Assembly (NCBI GenBank): GCA_023423415.1
Contig: JAFAFP010000133.1
Span: forward strand, 1 to 13,668
Reading direction: 5' to 3'
From: Pseudomonadota bacterium
Lineage (GTDB): Bacteria > Pseudomonadota > Alphaproteobacteria > Rhizobiales > Xanthobacteraceae
Length of the DNA stretch: 13,668 nucleotides
Shown piece after piece: positions 13,524-13,668 of this stretch; position 1 is the stretch's first letter; the number at the start of each line of letters is the position of its first letter. Both the position numbers and the translations under genes were made by a program. The notes below the pieces were generated by a model. It was given only the letters and a program-made list of their open reading frames with translations, searched no databases and had not been told where the DNA came from.

Positions 13524-13668
13524 CTGTCGGCGCCGACATAGCGATCGACGTGCATGGGCTGACCAAGTCCTTCGGCGAGCGTGTCGTCGTGCGCGATCTG
13601 TCGATGCAGGTGAAGAAGGGCACGATCTACGGCTTTCTCGGGCCGAACGGTTCGGGCAAGACCACCAC
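13520..13668 (+). CDS. ABC transporter ATP-binding protein (partial, runs off the window)
   Basis: The first 49 residues are visible. The start ATG at 13520 overlaps the adaptor's stop. The sequence has the standard N-terminal strand (IDVHGLTKSFGERVVVRDLS), the KKGTIYGFLGPNG segment and a complete Walker A (GPNGSGKTT, residues 41-49), at which the window ends. By position it should power the export system whose adaptor precedes it, with permease genes probably following. YbhF-type ATPases carry two nucleotide-binding domains; whether this one does cannot be seen. Confidence 0.93.
   Translation, partial: MTVGADIAIDVHGLTKSFGERVVVRDLSMQVKKGTIYGFLGPNGSGKTT

Overview
The window looks like a chromosomal segment of a high-GC alphaproteobacterium, most likely a member of the Hyphomicrobiales (Bradyrhizobium, Rhodopseudomonas, Afipia or Xanthobacteraceae type). 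The reasons are strong GC bias at third codon positions, a form II-type carbon monoxide dehydrogenase (CODH) gene set with rhizobial maturation genes, and several short intergenic palindromes of the kind scattered through these genomes. No tRNA, rRNA, CRISPR array or insertion sequence was seen.

Layout. Positions 1-111 hold back-to-back palindromic repeat arms. At 294-1417 a divergent NodB-type polysaccharide deacetylase is followed by coxG. A secreted alpha/beta hydrolase lies on the minus strand (1418-2050), its stop codon abutting that of coxG. A 307-base gap then leads into coxS-coxL-coxM (2358-6097), the 2Fe-2S, molybdopterin and FAD subunits of a molybdenum hydroxylase. A repeat cassette of two perfect hairpins (6111-6234) and a minus-strand VOC (glyoxalase/dioxygenase-fold) gene (6260-6766) interrupt the cluster. 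A second plus-strand operon (6916-11759) carries coxD (MoxR AAA+ ATPase), coxE (VWA protein), a two-gene XdhC (N-terminal and Rossmann halves) and a fusion of a MoeA/MogA-like molybdopterin-binding region to a MocA-like nucleotidyltransferase. It ends at a strong intrinsic terminator (11842-11869).

How they work together. CoxS, CoxL and CoxM would form an L2M2S2 enzyme passing electrons from the Mo site through two 2Fe-2S clusters to FAD. CoxG is thought to help membrane attachment. CoxD and CoxE help build the Mo active site, the XdhC pair handles or sulfurates the cofactor, and the fusion protein probably makes the cytosine dinucleotide cofactor (MCD). The active-site loop of CoxL is AYRGAGR (form II), without the copper-binding cysteine of true CO dehydrogenases, so the physiological substrate is uncertain although CODH-type maturation genes are present.

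After the terminator a separate unit begins: a TetR regulator with a near-perfect palindromic operator and an unusual 8-bp tandem repeat in its leader, then an HlyD-type adaptor and the start of an ABC transporter ATPase, joined by ATGA overlaps. This arrangement resembles the CecR(YbiH)-YbhGFSR export systems. The window ends inside the ATPase gene just after its Walker A motif.
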